Source: Halomicrobium salinisoli (GTDB lineage Archaea > Halobacteriota > Halobacteria > Halobacteriales > Haloarculaceae). From it: DNA of 64,000 nt. Below the pieces are notes generated by a model. The model did no database searches, was not told where the DNA came from, and worked only from the letters and a program-made list of their open reading frames with translations. This document shows, in pieces, positions 24,876 to 32,824 of this stretch. The stretch's first letter is position 1, and the number at the start of each line of letters is the position of its first letter. The DNA lies in assembly GCF_020405185.1 (NCBI RefSeq), contig NZ_CP084463.1, positions 2,170,001 to 2,234,000 of the forward strand, written 5' to 3'. The position numbers were made by a program, and so were the translations under genes.

Positions 24876-25556
24876 ATGCCACGCGAATCGTATCAGGAAG
24901 GCCTGGACCAGCTCCGGGAGGACGTCCTCTACATGTCCGAGGTCGTCCTGGAGCGGCTCCGGCTCGGACTGGACGCGCTCGAACAGAAGGACGAGGAGAC
25001 CGCCCGGGAGGTCATCGAGGGCGACCACGAGATCAACCAGATGTACCTCGAACTCGAGAAGGACTGCATCGACCTGCTGGCGCTCCAGCAGCCGGTCGCC
25101 TCGGACCTGCGCTTTATCGCCGCCTCGTTCAAGATCATCACCGACCTGGAGCGGATCGCCGACCTCGCGACGAACCTCGCGGAGTACTCGGAGGGCGCCG
25201 ACCGGGACGTGTTCCCCGAGGTCGACATCCAGGGCGTCGCCGACGTGATCACGGAGATGATCGAGACGGCCATGGACGCCTACGCCGACGAGGACGCCGA
25301 CCTCTGTTACGCCATCGCCCAGCGCGACGACGAGGTGGACGTCCTCTGCGAGGAGGCCAGCGAGGCCGTCGTCCGCGAACTGATCGAGCACGAGGTCGAG
25401 GAGGAGGCCAGCGAGCAGGAGGTCGAGCAGCTGATGAACGACGTCTCCCGGCTCCTGCTGACGATCCGGGACCTGGAGCGAGTCGGCGACCACGCCGTCA
25501 ACATCGCCGCGCGGACGCTGTACATGGTCGAGAACGACGACGACCTGATCTACTGA
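24876..25556 (+). CDS. phoU: Phosphate signalling protein PhoU
   Basis: This 226-residue classical PhoU has two three-helix repeats. The first includes DHEINQMYLELEKDCIDLLALQQPVASDLRFIAASFKIITDLERIADLATNLAEYS; the second includes LLLTIRDLERVGDHAVNIAARTLYM, with the E/DxxxD metal-binding helices. A TATA-like CCTATTAGG (24844-24852) lies about 27 bp before the ATG, so phoU may also have its own promoter. It is distinct from the AbrB-PhoU fusion divergent from pstS. Confidence 0.94.
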   Translation: MPRESYQEGLDQLREDVLYMSEVVLERLRLGLDALEQKDEETAREVIEGDHEINQMYLELEKDCIDLLALQQPVASDLRFIAASFKIITDLERIADLATNLAEYSEGADRDVFPEVDIQGVADVITEMIETAMDAYADEDADLCYAIAQRDDEVDVLCEEASEAVVRELIEHEVEEEASEQEVEQLMNDVSRLLLTIRDLERVGDHAVNIAARTLYMVENDDDLIY

Positions 25557-25585
25557 CCGCTACTCGTCCGTCCGGACTACTGCTC

Positions 25586-26284
25586 TCACCGCTCGTCCGC
25601 GGCCTCGAGCCCGCTCTCGGTGATCCGTAGCTTGACCGTCTCGCCGGCGGGCTTCGACCGGTGCTTCTCCAGCGTCGCCCGGCGGTTGCCGCCGCGGAAC
25701 CGGTCGACGCGGACGACGGCGCCCGACCAGTGGTTCAGCGTGTGCCCGCCTAACGCGTTCGTACCGTCGCTCTCGGGGTCGCTGTACACCTGGTTGGTGA
25801 AACAGACGGCGAGGTCGTGCTTGCGCGCCAGCGACAGCAAGTGGGTGATCTGTCGGGCGACGGCCCGCAGCGCCTCGCCCTCGTCGTCGTCGTCCCGCTC
25901 CAGCCGGTAGAAGCCCGTCGCGCTGTCGAGGACGATCAGGTCCACCTGCGAGGCCAGCTCGGCCGCGTCCTGGACGGCCTCGCGCTGCTGCTCGAAGTCC
26001 AGCGCCTCGGAGACGATGATCCGGCCGGCGACGTCCTCGACGCTCTCGTCGGTCCCGGCGACGCGGGCCTCGGCGATCTGTTCCATCCGGTCCGCCGACA
26101 GGCCCTCGGTGTCGATGTACAGTGCGGAGTCGCCGCGCGCGGCCGTCTCGACGGCGGCGCTCAGCGCGACCGTGGTCTTGCCCGCGGCCGGCGGGCCGTA
26201 CACCTGGGTGGCCGCGCCCCGCTCGAGTCCCCCGCCGAGCAGGTCGTCGAGGGGGTCACAGCCGGTCGAGACGAAGTCGCTCAC
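25586..26284 (-). CDS. radB: RadB recombinase paralogue
   Basis: This 232-residue RecA-family ATPase lacks the N-terminal HhH domain of RadA, as RadB does. It has Walker A GPPAAGKTT, Walker B LIVLDSATGFYRLER, and the L2 region VCFTNQVYSDPESDGTNALGGHTLNHWSGAVVRVDRF. RadB assists RadA in homologous recombination. The start is GTG at 26284 with TATA GTTTAATCC about 25 bp upstream. It is convergent with phoU (30-bp gap). Confidence 0.95.
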   Translation of the reverse strand: MSDFVSTGCDPLDDLLGGGLERGAATQVYGPPAAGKTTVALSAAVETAARGDSALYIDTEGLSADRMEQIAEARVAGTDESVEDVAGRIIVSEALDFEQQREAVQDAAELASQVDLIVLDSATGFYRLERDDDDEGEALRAVARQITHLLSLARKHDLAVCFTNQVYSDPESDGTNALGGHTLNHWSGAVVRVDRFRGGNRRATLEKHRSKPAGETVKLRITESGLEAADER

Positions 26285-26308
26285 GACCGACTCTTGTGGG
26301 AGGTCGGA

Positions 26309-27178
26309 TTAAACGCTGGTGTGTTCCGACCGGCGGTCGAGGTGTCGCTCCAGGGCGTCGAGGACGCCGTCGGCGCCGGCGTCGGGACTCGCGTCGTCGT
26401 CCCCCAGGTCGGCGACGGCGAACCGGAGGTCAGGTCGCCAGCGGCGGTGACAGACGACGGCGTCGTCCGTCCGGGAGACGCCGCTGATCGACGACCACGG
26501 GAGCAGCCGACGGTACAGCCGGTAGTCGATCACGAGGCCCGCGTCGGCCGCGCGGTAGGTCCGCTCCTGCCCGACCTGGATACCGACCACGCCCGCGTAG
26601 AAGACCAGGAGGCCGCCGAACTCGACGGCAGCGGCGTCGACGACGGCGCCGCCGAACCACCCCGCTCCGCCGAGGAGCGTCGCGGACCCTGCGGCGGCGA
26701 CGACGCGACGGCGGGCGGCGGTCGGCCAGCCGACCGTCCACTCCGCGGACACGGTTTCCTCTCCAGCGACCGCCTCGACGTACCGCGTGCGAGCGAGCCC
26801 CGCCACCGCGAGGCCGGCGAGGCAGCCGAACAGCCCGAAGAACAGCCCCAGTATCACGAACAGGTCGGGCGCTGCGACGAGCAGCGCGGCCGCGAGGGCG
26901 ACGGCGGCCAGCGCGGGCGCCCAGCGGAGGCGGCTCCCGCCGAACTGCGCGATGAGGTCCGGCCGACGCCCGACGGTCCACCAGGCCCCCGCGACGGCGA
27001 AGACGACGACTCCGAGGAAGGCGACGTACCCGGCGCCGCCGTCCAGTCGAGCGACCGCGTCCAGGGCGAGCAGCGCGGGGACCGTCAGCACCAGCCCCAG
27101 GTACAGCCCCGCGGCGATACCGAAGACCGGGTCGGTCCCTCCGGCCTCGTCGCGCCGCACCTGTTCGGCAACTGCCAT
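26309..27178 (-). CDS. Membrane protein with C-terminal PH-like domain, haloarchaeal hypothetical
   Basis: This 289-residue protein has about seven hydrophobic segments (residues 18-215), the last being VEFGGLLVFYAGVVGIQVG. It ends with a soluble domain, RTYRAADAGLVIDYRLYRRLLPWSSISGVSRTDDAVVCHRRWRPDLRFAVADL, resembling a bPH/PH-like fold. The ATG at 27178 was chosen over an in-frame start nine codons upstream. Function unknown. It precedes radB on the same strand with 24 bp between. Confidence 0.65.
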   Translation of the reverse strand: MAVAEQVRRDEAGGTDPVFGIAAGLYLGLVLTVPALLALDAVARLDGGAGYVAFLGVVVFAVAGAWWTVGRRPDLIAQFGGSRLRWAPALAAVALAAALLVAAPDLFVILGLFFGLFGCLAGLAVAGLARTRYVEAVAGEETVSAEWTVGWPTAARRRVVAAAGSATLLGGAGWFGGAVVDAAAVEFGGLLVFYAGVVGIQVGQERTYRAADAGLVIDYRLYRRLLPWSSISGVSRTDDAVVCHRRWRPDLRFAVADLGDDDASPDAGADGVLDALERHLDRRSEHTSV

Positions 27179-27272
27179 GTGCTCACGTCCACGTCGGACC
27201 GCCAAGTGTCTGTCCCTCGCACGGACGCGCCGACCATATCAGGTAAGTGCCGGCCGGCCCAAGTCGACGCCA

Positions 27273-28007
27273 GTGATCGTCGTCGCGACGGAGGACTTCG
27301 AGGTGTATCACGGGGTGGTCCAGGAGCTACGGGAGCGGGGCGTGGAGTTCACGACCGTCGAGCCCGGCGCAGACCTGCCGGAGGAGGCCACGGTGGTCGT
27401 GACGGCCGGCGACGAGGAGTGGTCGCCGGCCGGCGTCGACGTGGTGCGCGCGGACCCGGGCGAGCCCCGGCCGGCCGTCGACGAGGTGGTCGCGATCCTC
27501 CGCGGGGGCGGCGGGCGCACCGTCGTCGGCATCGACCCGGGCGAGCGGCCGGGCGTCGCCGTCCTCTCCGGCGACGCCGTCGTCGCCGCGTTCCAGGTGC
27601 CCGAGGAGGAGGCCGCCGAGACGGTCCGCCGGGAGGTCGAGGACGCCGTCGACCCGCTGGTCCGCATCGGCGACGGTGCCCGCCTCGTCGGCGCCCGCAT
27701 CGTCGACGAGATCGACGTCCCCGTCGAACTGGTCGACGAGACCGGGACGACGCCGTACCTCGGGTCGGGTGCCCGCGGCATGGGCGACGTGCTCGCAGCG
27801 GTCAACATCGCCCGCATCGAGGGCGAGGAGATCGAGTCCCGGGACGTCGAGCCCACCCCCGGCGAGCTGACGCGGATCAAGGACCGCTCCCGTGAGGCCA
27901 GCGAGGCCAACCGCGCCATCGACGAGGAGCTGGCCCGCCGGGTCGCGCTGGGCGAGCTGACGCTAGAGGAGGCGCTGGAGCGGCATCGCGGCGACGGCGG
28001 GGAGTGA
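27273..28007 (+). CDS. Putative RNase H-like (RuvC/YqgF-fold) protein, haloarchaeal
   Basis: This 244-residue protein begins with an alpha/beta segment (IVVATEDFEVYHGVVQELRERGVEFTTVEPG). The centre, TVVGIDPGERPGVAVLSGDAVVAAFQVP (residues about 86-113), looks like the first strand-turn-strand of the RNase H fold with the G-x-D-x-G motif found in RuvC and YqgF. A Gly-rich ARGMGDVLAAVNIAR and acidic residues follow. The start is GTG at 27273. The nuclease role is inferred from one motif. Confidence 0.6.
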   Translation: MIVVATEDFEVYHGVVQELRERGVEFTTVEPGADLPEEATVVVTAGDEEWSPAGVDVVRADPGEPRPAVDEVVAILRGGGGRTVVGIDPGERPGVAVLSGDAVVAAFQVPEEEAAETVRREVEDAVDPLVRIGDGARLVGARIVDEIDVPVELVDETGTTPYLGSGARGMGDVLAAVNIARIEGEEIESRDVEPTPGELTRIKDRSREASEANRAIDEELARRVALGELTLEEALERHRGDGGE

Positions 28008-28056
28008 CGGCTCCGCCCGCACCCGGGACAGGTCAGCGGGACAGGGCCTCCGACGG

Positions 28057-29433
28057 TCACTCCCGCTCGCGGGCGGTCGCCTCCGCGCGGCGCATCACCT
28101 CGCGGACCGGGAGGCCGGTCTCGTCGGCGACCGTCGCCGCGTCGTCGAACTCGGCGCTGACGTCGTAGACCTCGCCGTCCGCGTCGCTGGCCACCTTCAC
28201 GGCCACGTCGTGGGGCTCGCCGTCGGCGGCGACGGTCACGGTCACGAGCTCGCGCTGGGCGATCCAGCGGTGGCCGGCGCCGTGCTCGCGGACCCCGAGC
28301 GTCCCCGTCTCCTCGGCCAGCCGGCGGGCCACGCGCTCGGCGTCGGCGGGCTTGCAGATGACCTTCACGAGGTGGCCCGGCCGGGACTTCTTCATCGTCG
28401 CCGGCAGGACCGAGACGTCGCGCGCGCCCGCCTCGGCCAGCGAGCGCTGGAGGTCGCCCAGCAGCTCCGGGGCGGCGTCGTCGAGGTTCGTCTCCAGCAC
28501 GGTGATCTCGTCGCGGACGAGCCCGCCGCTCCCGCCGTCGCCGACCATCGCCCGCAGGACGTTCGGGCGCTCGGGGAAGTCGTAGCCGCCGGCGCCGTAC
28601 CCGGAAGCCGCGACGTCGAGTTCCGGGAGCGCGTCGACGCCGTCGGCGACGTGGGCGAGGATCGCGGCGCCGGTCGGCGTCAGCAGCTCCGCCTCGACGG
28701 GACCGCCCCGGAGCGACCAGTCCGCCTGCCCCGCGATCTCGACGACCGCCGGCGCGGGCACGGGGTAGGTCCCGTGGCTCATCTCGACGGCGCCCTCGCC
28801 CGCGGCCAGCGGCGTGGTCACCACGCGCTCGACGTCGAGGTCGTCCAGCAGGAGACACGCCCCGACGACGTCCGCGATGGCGTCGTCGGCGCCCACCTCG
28901 TGGAAGTGCGTCTCCGCGAGGTCGGTGCCGTGGACCGCGGCCTCGGCCTCGCCGAGGATCTCGAAGATAGCCAGCGCGTCCGACTCGACGCCGTCCGGGA
29001 GGTCCATCCCGGCGACGATCTCCCGGACCTCCTCGTAGCTCCTGTGCGGGCCGTGGCCCTCAGCGTGGACGTGGTCGTGGCCGTCGGCGTGGTCGTGGCC
29101 GTCGGCGTGGTCGTGGCTGTCGGAGTGGTCGTGGCTGTCGGAGTGGTCGTGGCCGTCGCCGGAGTGCTCGTGGTCTGCGTGGTCGTGACCGTGTTCAGCG
29201 CCCGCGCCGCCGTCCTCGGGTTCGTCGCCCGGCTCGGACCCGTCGGTCTCCAGCAGCACGTCGACCGTCGTCGCGGCGATGCCGTTCTTCGTCGTCTCGC
29301 CGACCTCGTAGCGGACGGGCAGGGCCGCTTCGACGGGGGCCAGCGCGTCCCGGTCGGCGCCGACGGCGAGCAGGGCGGCCAGCAGCATGTCGCCGCTGGC
29401 GCCCGTGCTGCCGTCGAGAGCGAGCGTTCGCAT
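28057..29433 (-). CDS. larC: LarC-type nickel pincer cofactor biosynthesis protein
   Basis: This 458-residue protein begins RTLALDGSTGASGDMLLAALLAVGAD and contains ETHFHEVGADDAIADVVGACLLLD and the later TPTGAAILAH, all diagnostic of LarC (DUF111). LarC uses CTP to insert nickel into the pyridinium-dithiocarboxylate cofactor of lactate racemase-type enzymes. A long His/Asp/Gly/Ser-rich insert (HGHDHADHEHSGDGHDHSDS and on; residues about 80-124) probably binds Ni2+ or other metals. The ATG at 29433 was chosen. Other lar genes are not in the window. Its DNA is locally repetitive (29064-29200). Confidence 0.9.
   Translation of the reverse strand: MRTLALDGSTGASGDMLLAALLAVGADRDALAPVEAALPVRYEVGETTKNGIAATTVDVLLETDGSEPGDEPEDGGAGAEHGHDHADHEHSGDGHDHSDSHDHSDSHDHADGHDHADGHDHVHAEGHGPHRSYEEVREIVAGMDLPDGVESDALAIFEILGEAEAAVHGTDLAETHFHEVGADDAIADVVGACLLLDDLDVERVVTTPLAAGEGAVEMSHGTYPVPAPAVVEIAGQADWSLRGGPVEAELLTPTGAAILAHVADGVDALPELDVAASGYGAGGYDFPERPNVLRAMVGDGGSGGLVRDEITVLETNLDDAAPELLGDLQRSLAEAGARDVSVLPATMKKSRPGHLVKVICKPADAERVARRLAEETGTLGVREHGAGHRWIAQRELVTVTVAADGEPHDVAVKVASDADGEVYDVSAEFDDAATVADETGLPVREVMRRAEATARERE
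29064..29200 (-). repeat. 18-bp tandem repeats encoding the LarC His-rich insert
   Basis: Units of roughly GTGGTCGTGGCCGTCGGC on the top strand, with variants (GGCTGT, GGAGTG), repeat in phase with codons and encode H-D-H-[AS]-D-[GS] on the minus strand. This is a coding minisatellite prone to length change. Confidence 0.8.
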
Positions 29434-29505
29434 ACCTCGACCGAGGCCGGCCGCCGACAAAAGCCCCACTCATGCGCGCGGCGCCGACGGGGGAGTGCGA
29501 CCGCC

Positions 29506-29919
29506 CTACCGTCGGCGGACGACGTGGACGTCGAAGTCGGCTCCCTCGCCGTCGACCGGGACGACGACCTGACCGTCGCCGGCGGCGCCGAGGAACACGG
29601 CGGTCGCGTCGACCTCGCGGGCCACGCGACGGACCGTCTCCGAGAGGCCGCCGTCCGGCGCGTGGGCGCCGGAGTCCTCGAAGCGGAGTTCGGCGTCGTC
29701 CGTGGCCTCCTCGATCTTCCGGCTGAGGTCACCGGCGGCCGTCTCGGCCGCGAAGTCCTCCGTCGGGTCGATCCACTGGCGACGCTCGGCGACGCTCTCG
29801 CCGGTCGGAACGAGCGTCGTCGCCGCGACGTCGCAGTCCATCGCGGCGGCGTACTCGACTGCCCGTTCCAGCGCGGCGGTCGCCTGCGGCGTTCCGTCGA
29901 AGGGGACCAGGAAGACCAT
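29506..29919 (-). CDS. Universal stress protein (UspA) family
   Basis: This 137-residue protein begins MVFLVPFDGTPQATAALERAVEYAAAMDCDVAATTLVP, the UspA alpha/beta start. The usual ATP-binding G-x2-G-x9-G-[ST] segment appears altered: the end reads ATAVFLGAAGDGQVVVPVDGEGADFDVHVVRRR. The start at 29919 is placed by a TATA element (TTTCTTATCC, 29943-29952 minus) about 24-33 bp upstream. It is divergent from cdc48 and follows larC on the same strand. Confidence 0.8.
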   Translation of the reverse strand: MVFLVPFDGTPQATAALERAVEYAAAMDCDVAATTLVPTGESVAERRQWIDPTEDFAAETAAGDLSRKIEEATDDAELRFEDSGAHAPDGGLSETVRRVAREVDATAVFLGAAGDGQVVVPVDGEGADFDVHVVRRR

Positions 29920-30076
29920 GCGTGAGTGGCTAACGAGTGGCAAGGATAAGAAACTACGGACCGAGCGGTCGCCGTTTTCACCGGGCGATCCCCGGAAGCG
30001 GCCGCTCTGACGGACCGATGTGGATTGGTAGCTAGTCACATAAGTATGTGCCGGCCTGCGGTCCCACCGCCGGTAG

Positions 30077-30085
30077 CATAAAACA
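30077..30085 (+). promoter_or_regulatory. TATA box of cdc48
   Basis: ATAAAACAT (within CGGTAGCATAAAACATATCT) is 40-48 bp before the ATG, giving a short leader of about 15-20 nt. Confidence 0.6.
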
Positions 30086-30124
30086 TATCTCCGCCCATCA
30101 CGGACCTGATTGTATCCCCGTACC

Positions 30125-32350
30125 ATGAACGAGGTTCAACTCGAGGTGGCGAAGGCCTACCCCAACGACTCGGGGCGTGGCATCGCCCGTCTCGACCCGG
30201 ACACGCTGTTGCATCTAAAGCTCTCGCCCGGCGACATCATCGAGATCGAGGGGAGCGACACGACCGCGGCCAAGGTGTGGCGCGCGGACCGACAGGACTG
30301 GAACACCGACACCGTCCGCATCGACGGGTTCACCCGGCAGAACGCGGACGTCGGTATCGGCGAGCGCGTCGAGATCCGCAAGGCCGAGGCCGAGAAGGCC
30401 GACAAGGTCGTCCTGGCCCCGCCGGAGGAGGCGTCGGTCCAGTTCGGCTCCGACGCGGCCGGCATGGTCAAGCGCCAGATCCTCAAGCGCCCGGTCGTCG
30501 AGCGCGACATCGTGCCCGTGATGTCGAGCACGAACCACCCCTTCATGCGCTCGCCCGGCCAGGCGATCCCGCTGATCGCCGTCGAGACCGAGCCCGACGG
30601 GGTCTGTCTGATCACCGAGGACACCGACGTCGAGCTCCGCGAGGAGCCCATCTCCGGCTTCGAGAAGACCGGCGGTGGCATCACCTACGAGGACATCGGC
30701 GGCCTCCAGAACGAGATCCAGCGCGTCCGCGAGATGGTCGAGCTGCCGATGAAGCACCCCCAGATCTTCAAGAAGCTCGGCATCGAGCCGCCCCAGGGGG
30801 TGTTGCTGCACGGGCCGCCCGGCACCGGCAAGACCCTGCTCGCGAAGGCCGTCGCCAACGAGACCTCTGCTAGCTTCTTCTCGATCGCGGGCCCGGAGAT
30901 CATCTCGAAGTACTACGGCGAGTCCGAACAGCAGCTCCGGGAGATCTTCGAGGACGCCAGCGAGGAGGCGCCCTCGATCATCTTCATCGACGAACTCGAC
31001 TCCATCGCGCCCAAGCGCGAGGACGTCACCGGCGAGGTCGAGCGCCGCGTCGTCGCGCAGCTACTGACGATGATGGACGGCCTCGAATCGAGAGGCCAGG
31101 TCATCGTCATCGCCGCGACCAACCGCGTCGACAGCGTCGACCCCGCGCTGCGCCGCCCCGGCCGCTTCGACCGCGAGATCGAGATCGGCGTCCCGGACGA
31201 GACGGGTCGCGAGGAGATCCTCCAGATCCACACCCGCGGCATGCCCCTCTCCGACGACGTCGCGCTCCCCGACCTCGCCGAGGACACCCACGGCTTCGTC
31301 GGCGCAGACATCGAGAGCCTCACCAAGGAGGCCGCGATGAAGGCGCTGCGGCGGTACCTCCCCGAGATCGACCTAGACGAGGAGGACATCCCGCCGAGCC
31401 TCATCGACCGGATGATCATCAAGCGCGAGGACTTCCGCGGGGCCCTCAACGAGGTGAGTCCGAGCGCCATGCGGGAGGTGCTGGTCGAGCTCCCGAAGAT
31501 TTCCTGGGACGACGTCGGCGGCCTGCAGGACGCCCAGAGCCAGATCCAGGAGTCCATCGAGTGGCCGATGAACCAGCCCGAGAAGTTCGACCGGATGGGC
31601 ATCAAGCCGCCGTCCGGCGTCCTGCTGTACGGCCCGCCGGGCACCGGGAAGACCCTGATGGCCAAGGCCGTCGCCAACGAGACCGACGCCAACTTCATCT
31701 CGGTGCGCGGACCACAGCTACTCAGCAAGTGGGTCGGCGAGTCCGAGAAGGCCATCCGCCAGACGTTCCGCAAGGCGAAGCAGGTCGCCCCGACGGTGAT
31801 CTTCTTCGACGAGCTGGACTCGCTGGCGCCCGGCCGCGGCGGCGAGGTCGGCAGTAACGTCTCCGAGCGCGTGGTCAACCAGCTGCTGACCGAACTCGAC
31901 GGCCTCGAGTCGATGGAGGACGTCATGGTCATCGGCGCGACCAACCGCCCGGACATCATCGACCCCGCGCTGATCCGCTCCGGCCGCTTCGACCGCATGG
32001 TCATGGTCGGCGAACCCGACGTCGAGGGCCGCGAGCAGATCCTCAAGATCCACACCGGCGACACGCCGCTGTCGCCCGACGTCAGCCTCCGCGAGCTCGC
32101 GGAGATGACCGGCGGCTACGTCGGCTCCGACCTCGAGTCGATCGCCCGCGAGGCCGCCATCGAGGCGCTGCGCGAGGACGACGACGCCGAGGAAGTCGGG
32201 ATGAAGCACTTCCGGCAGGCGCTGGACAGCGTCCGCCCGACCATCGACGAGGACATCCGCGACTACTACGAGCAGATGCAGGACGAGTTCAAGGGCGGCG
32301 GCCCCGAACCGTCCAAGCAGGCCGGCGGCGGCCGCATCGGCTTCCAATAG
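30125..32350 (+). CDS. cdc48: Cdc48/VCP-type AAA+ ATPase
   Basis: This 741-residue double-AAA unfoldase has an N-domain (residues 1-190, beginning [24 protein letters not shown]) with a double-psi barrel. D1 carries Walker A GPPGTGKT (about 231-238) and Walker [19 protein letters not shown]2 carries Walker A GPPGTGKT (about 503-510), Walker [17 protein letters not shown] and arginine fingers in GRFDR. It extracts and unfolds ubiquitin-like (SAMP)-tagged or aggregated proteins and feeds the proteasome. The C-terminus is short (GGGRIGFQ). The ATG at 30125 was chosen over an upstream ATG five codons earlier. A T-rich stretch (CCTTTTTAC, 32358) after the stop is a likely terminator. Confidence 0.96.
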   Translation: MNEVQLEVAKAYPNDSGRGIARLDPDTLLHLKLSPGDIIEIEGSDTTAAKVWRADRQDWNTDTVRIDGFTRQNADVGIGERVEIRKAEAEKADKVVLAPPEEASVQFGSDAAGMVKRQILKRPVVERDIVPVMSSTNHPFMRSPGQAIPLIAVETEPDGVCLITEDTDVELREEPISGFEKTGGGITYEDIGGLQNEIQRVREMVELPMKHPQIFKKLGIEPPQGVLLHGPPGTGKTLLAKAVANETSASFFSIAGPEIISKYYGESEQQLREIFEDASEEAPSIIFIDELDSIAPKREDVTGEVERRVVAQLLTMMDGLESRGQVIVIAATNRVDSVDPALRRPGRFDREIEIGVPDETGREEILQIHTRGMPLSDDVALPDLAEDTHGFVGADIESLTKEAAMKALRRYLPEIDLDEEDIPPSLIDRMIIKREDFRGALNEVSPSAMREVLVELPKISWDDVGGLQDAQSQIQESIEWPMNQPEKFDRMGIKPPSGVLLYGPPGTGKTLMAKAVANETDANFISVRGPQLLSKWVGESEKAIRQTFRKAKQVAPTVIFFDELDSLAPGRGGEVGSNVSERVVNQLLTELDGLESMEDVMVIGATNRPDIIDPALIRSGRFDRMVMVGEPDVEGREQILKIHTGDTPLSPDVSLRELAEMTGGYVGSDLESIAREAAIEALREDDDAEEVGMKHFRQALDSVRPTIDEDIRDYYEQMQDEFKGGGPEPSKQAGGGRIGFQ

Positions 32351-32356
32351 GAACCC

Positions 32357-32412
32357 ACCTTTTTACTGCGGGGGGTTTCCTCGCTCGCTCCGCTCGCTGC
32401 GGGAACCCCCGC
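32357..32412 (+). terminator. T-tract and hairpin after cdc48
   Basis: ACCTTTTTAC directly follows the cdc48 stop, an archaeal oligo-T terminator. It is followed by a long hairpin, GCGGGGGGTTTCC...GGGAACCCCCGC (32368-32412), with a CTCGCTCGCTCCGCTCGCTG loop of a kind common in haloarchaeal intergenic repeats. Confidence 0.6.
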
Positions 32413-32810
32413 TTGCAAAAACGTGGGCGAAAAACATCTCGCGAGCGCCTCCGGCGCTCGCGAGTGAACCGCGCTCACTCCGTTCGCGCGGATGCTCGAC
32501 TTACTGAGGTAACTCTTCTAACCGCGACAGCAGTTCCCACTCCGGCCGGGAACCAGTATTTCGGGTACCACGTCGCCACCGCCACCCGGACCCTAACCAT
32601 TTAGCCACCAGTTCCATCCGATGTCGTGCCGAAGGAATTTTCACCGGGACGCGAAGCCCGGTATGCCACCCGCACCCATCGACGCCTGCGACACTGTGAG
32701 GGGGTTTTTCACCGGACCCCAACCTTTCGTTCAGGTCTTGCGTAATCAGTAGTGGCGCCCCGTTACTCAGAAGTAGCCGCGGCTCTCCGGTCGAAATACT
32801 GGAAAACCGC
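32368..32810. other. Structured gene-free region between convergent genes
   Basis: Three hairpins follow in series: 32368-32412, a perfect 12-bp stem CTCGCGAGCGCC/GGCGCTCGCGAG with a 3-nt loop (32438-32464), and CCGCGC/GCGCGG (32469-32491). Beyond them lie hairpins GTTCCC...GGGAAC (32533-32553) and ACCGGG...CCCGGT (32643-32662). The motif ACCGGACCCyAACC occurs about 125 bp apart (near 32585 and 32711), and TTTTCACCGG twice (32638, 32704). CCAGTATTTCG (32553-32563) has an inverted partner at 32792-32802. No ORF is convincing. It may be a non-coding RNA or the relic of a small inverted-repeat element. Confidence 0.5.
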
Positions 32811-32824
32811 GCTGCTTGCGACCG

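Noticed and set aside
29064..29200. CRISPR-like or intergenic minisatellite
   Set aside because: The repeat is in frame inside larC and encodes the HDH-rich insert.
32490..32700. RNase P RNA or SRP RNA
   Set aside because: The conserved sequence blocks of those RNAs were not recognised on either strand, despite several hairpins.
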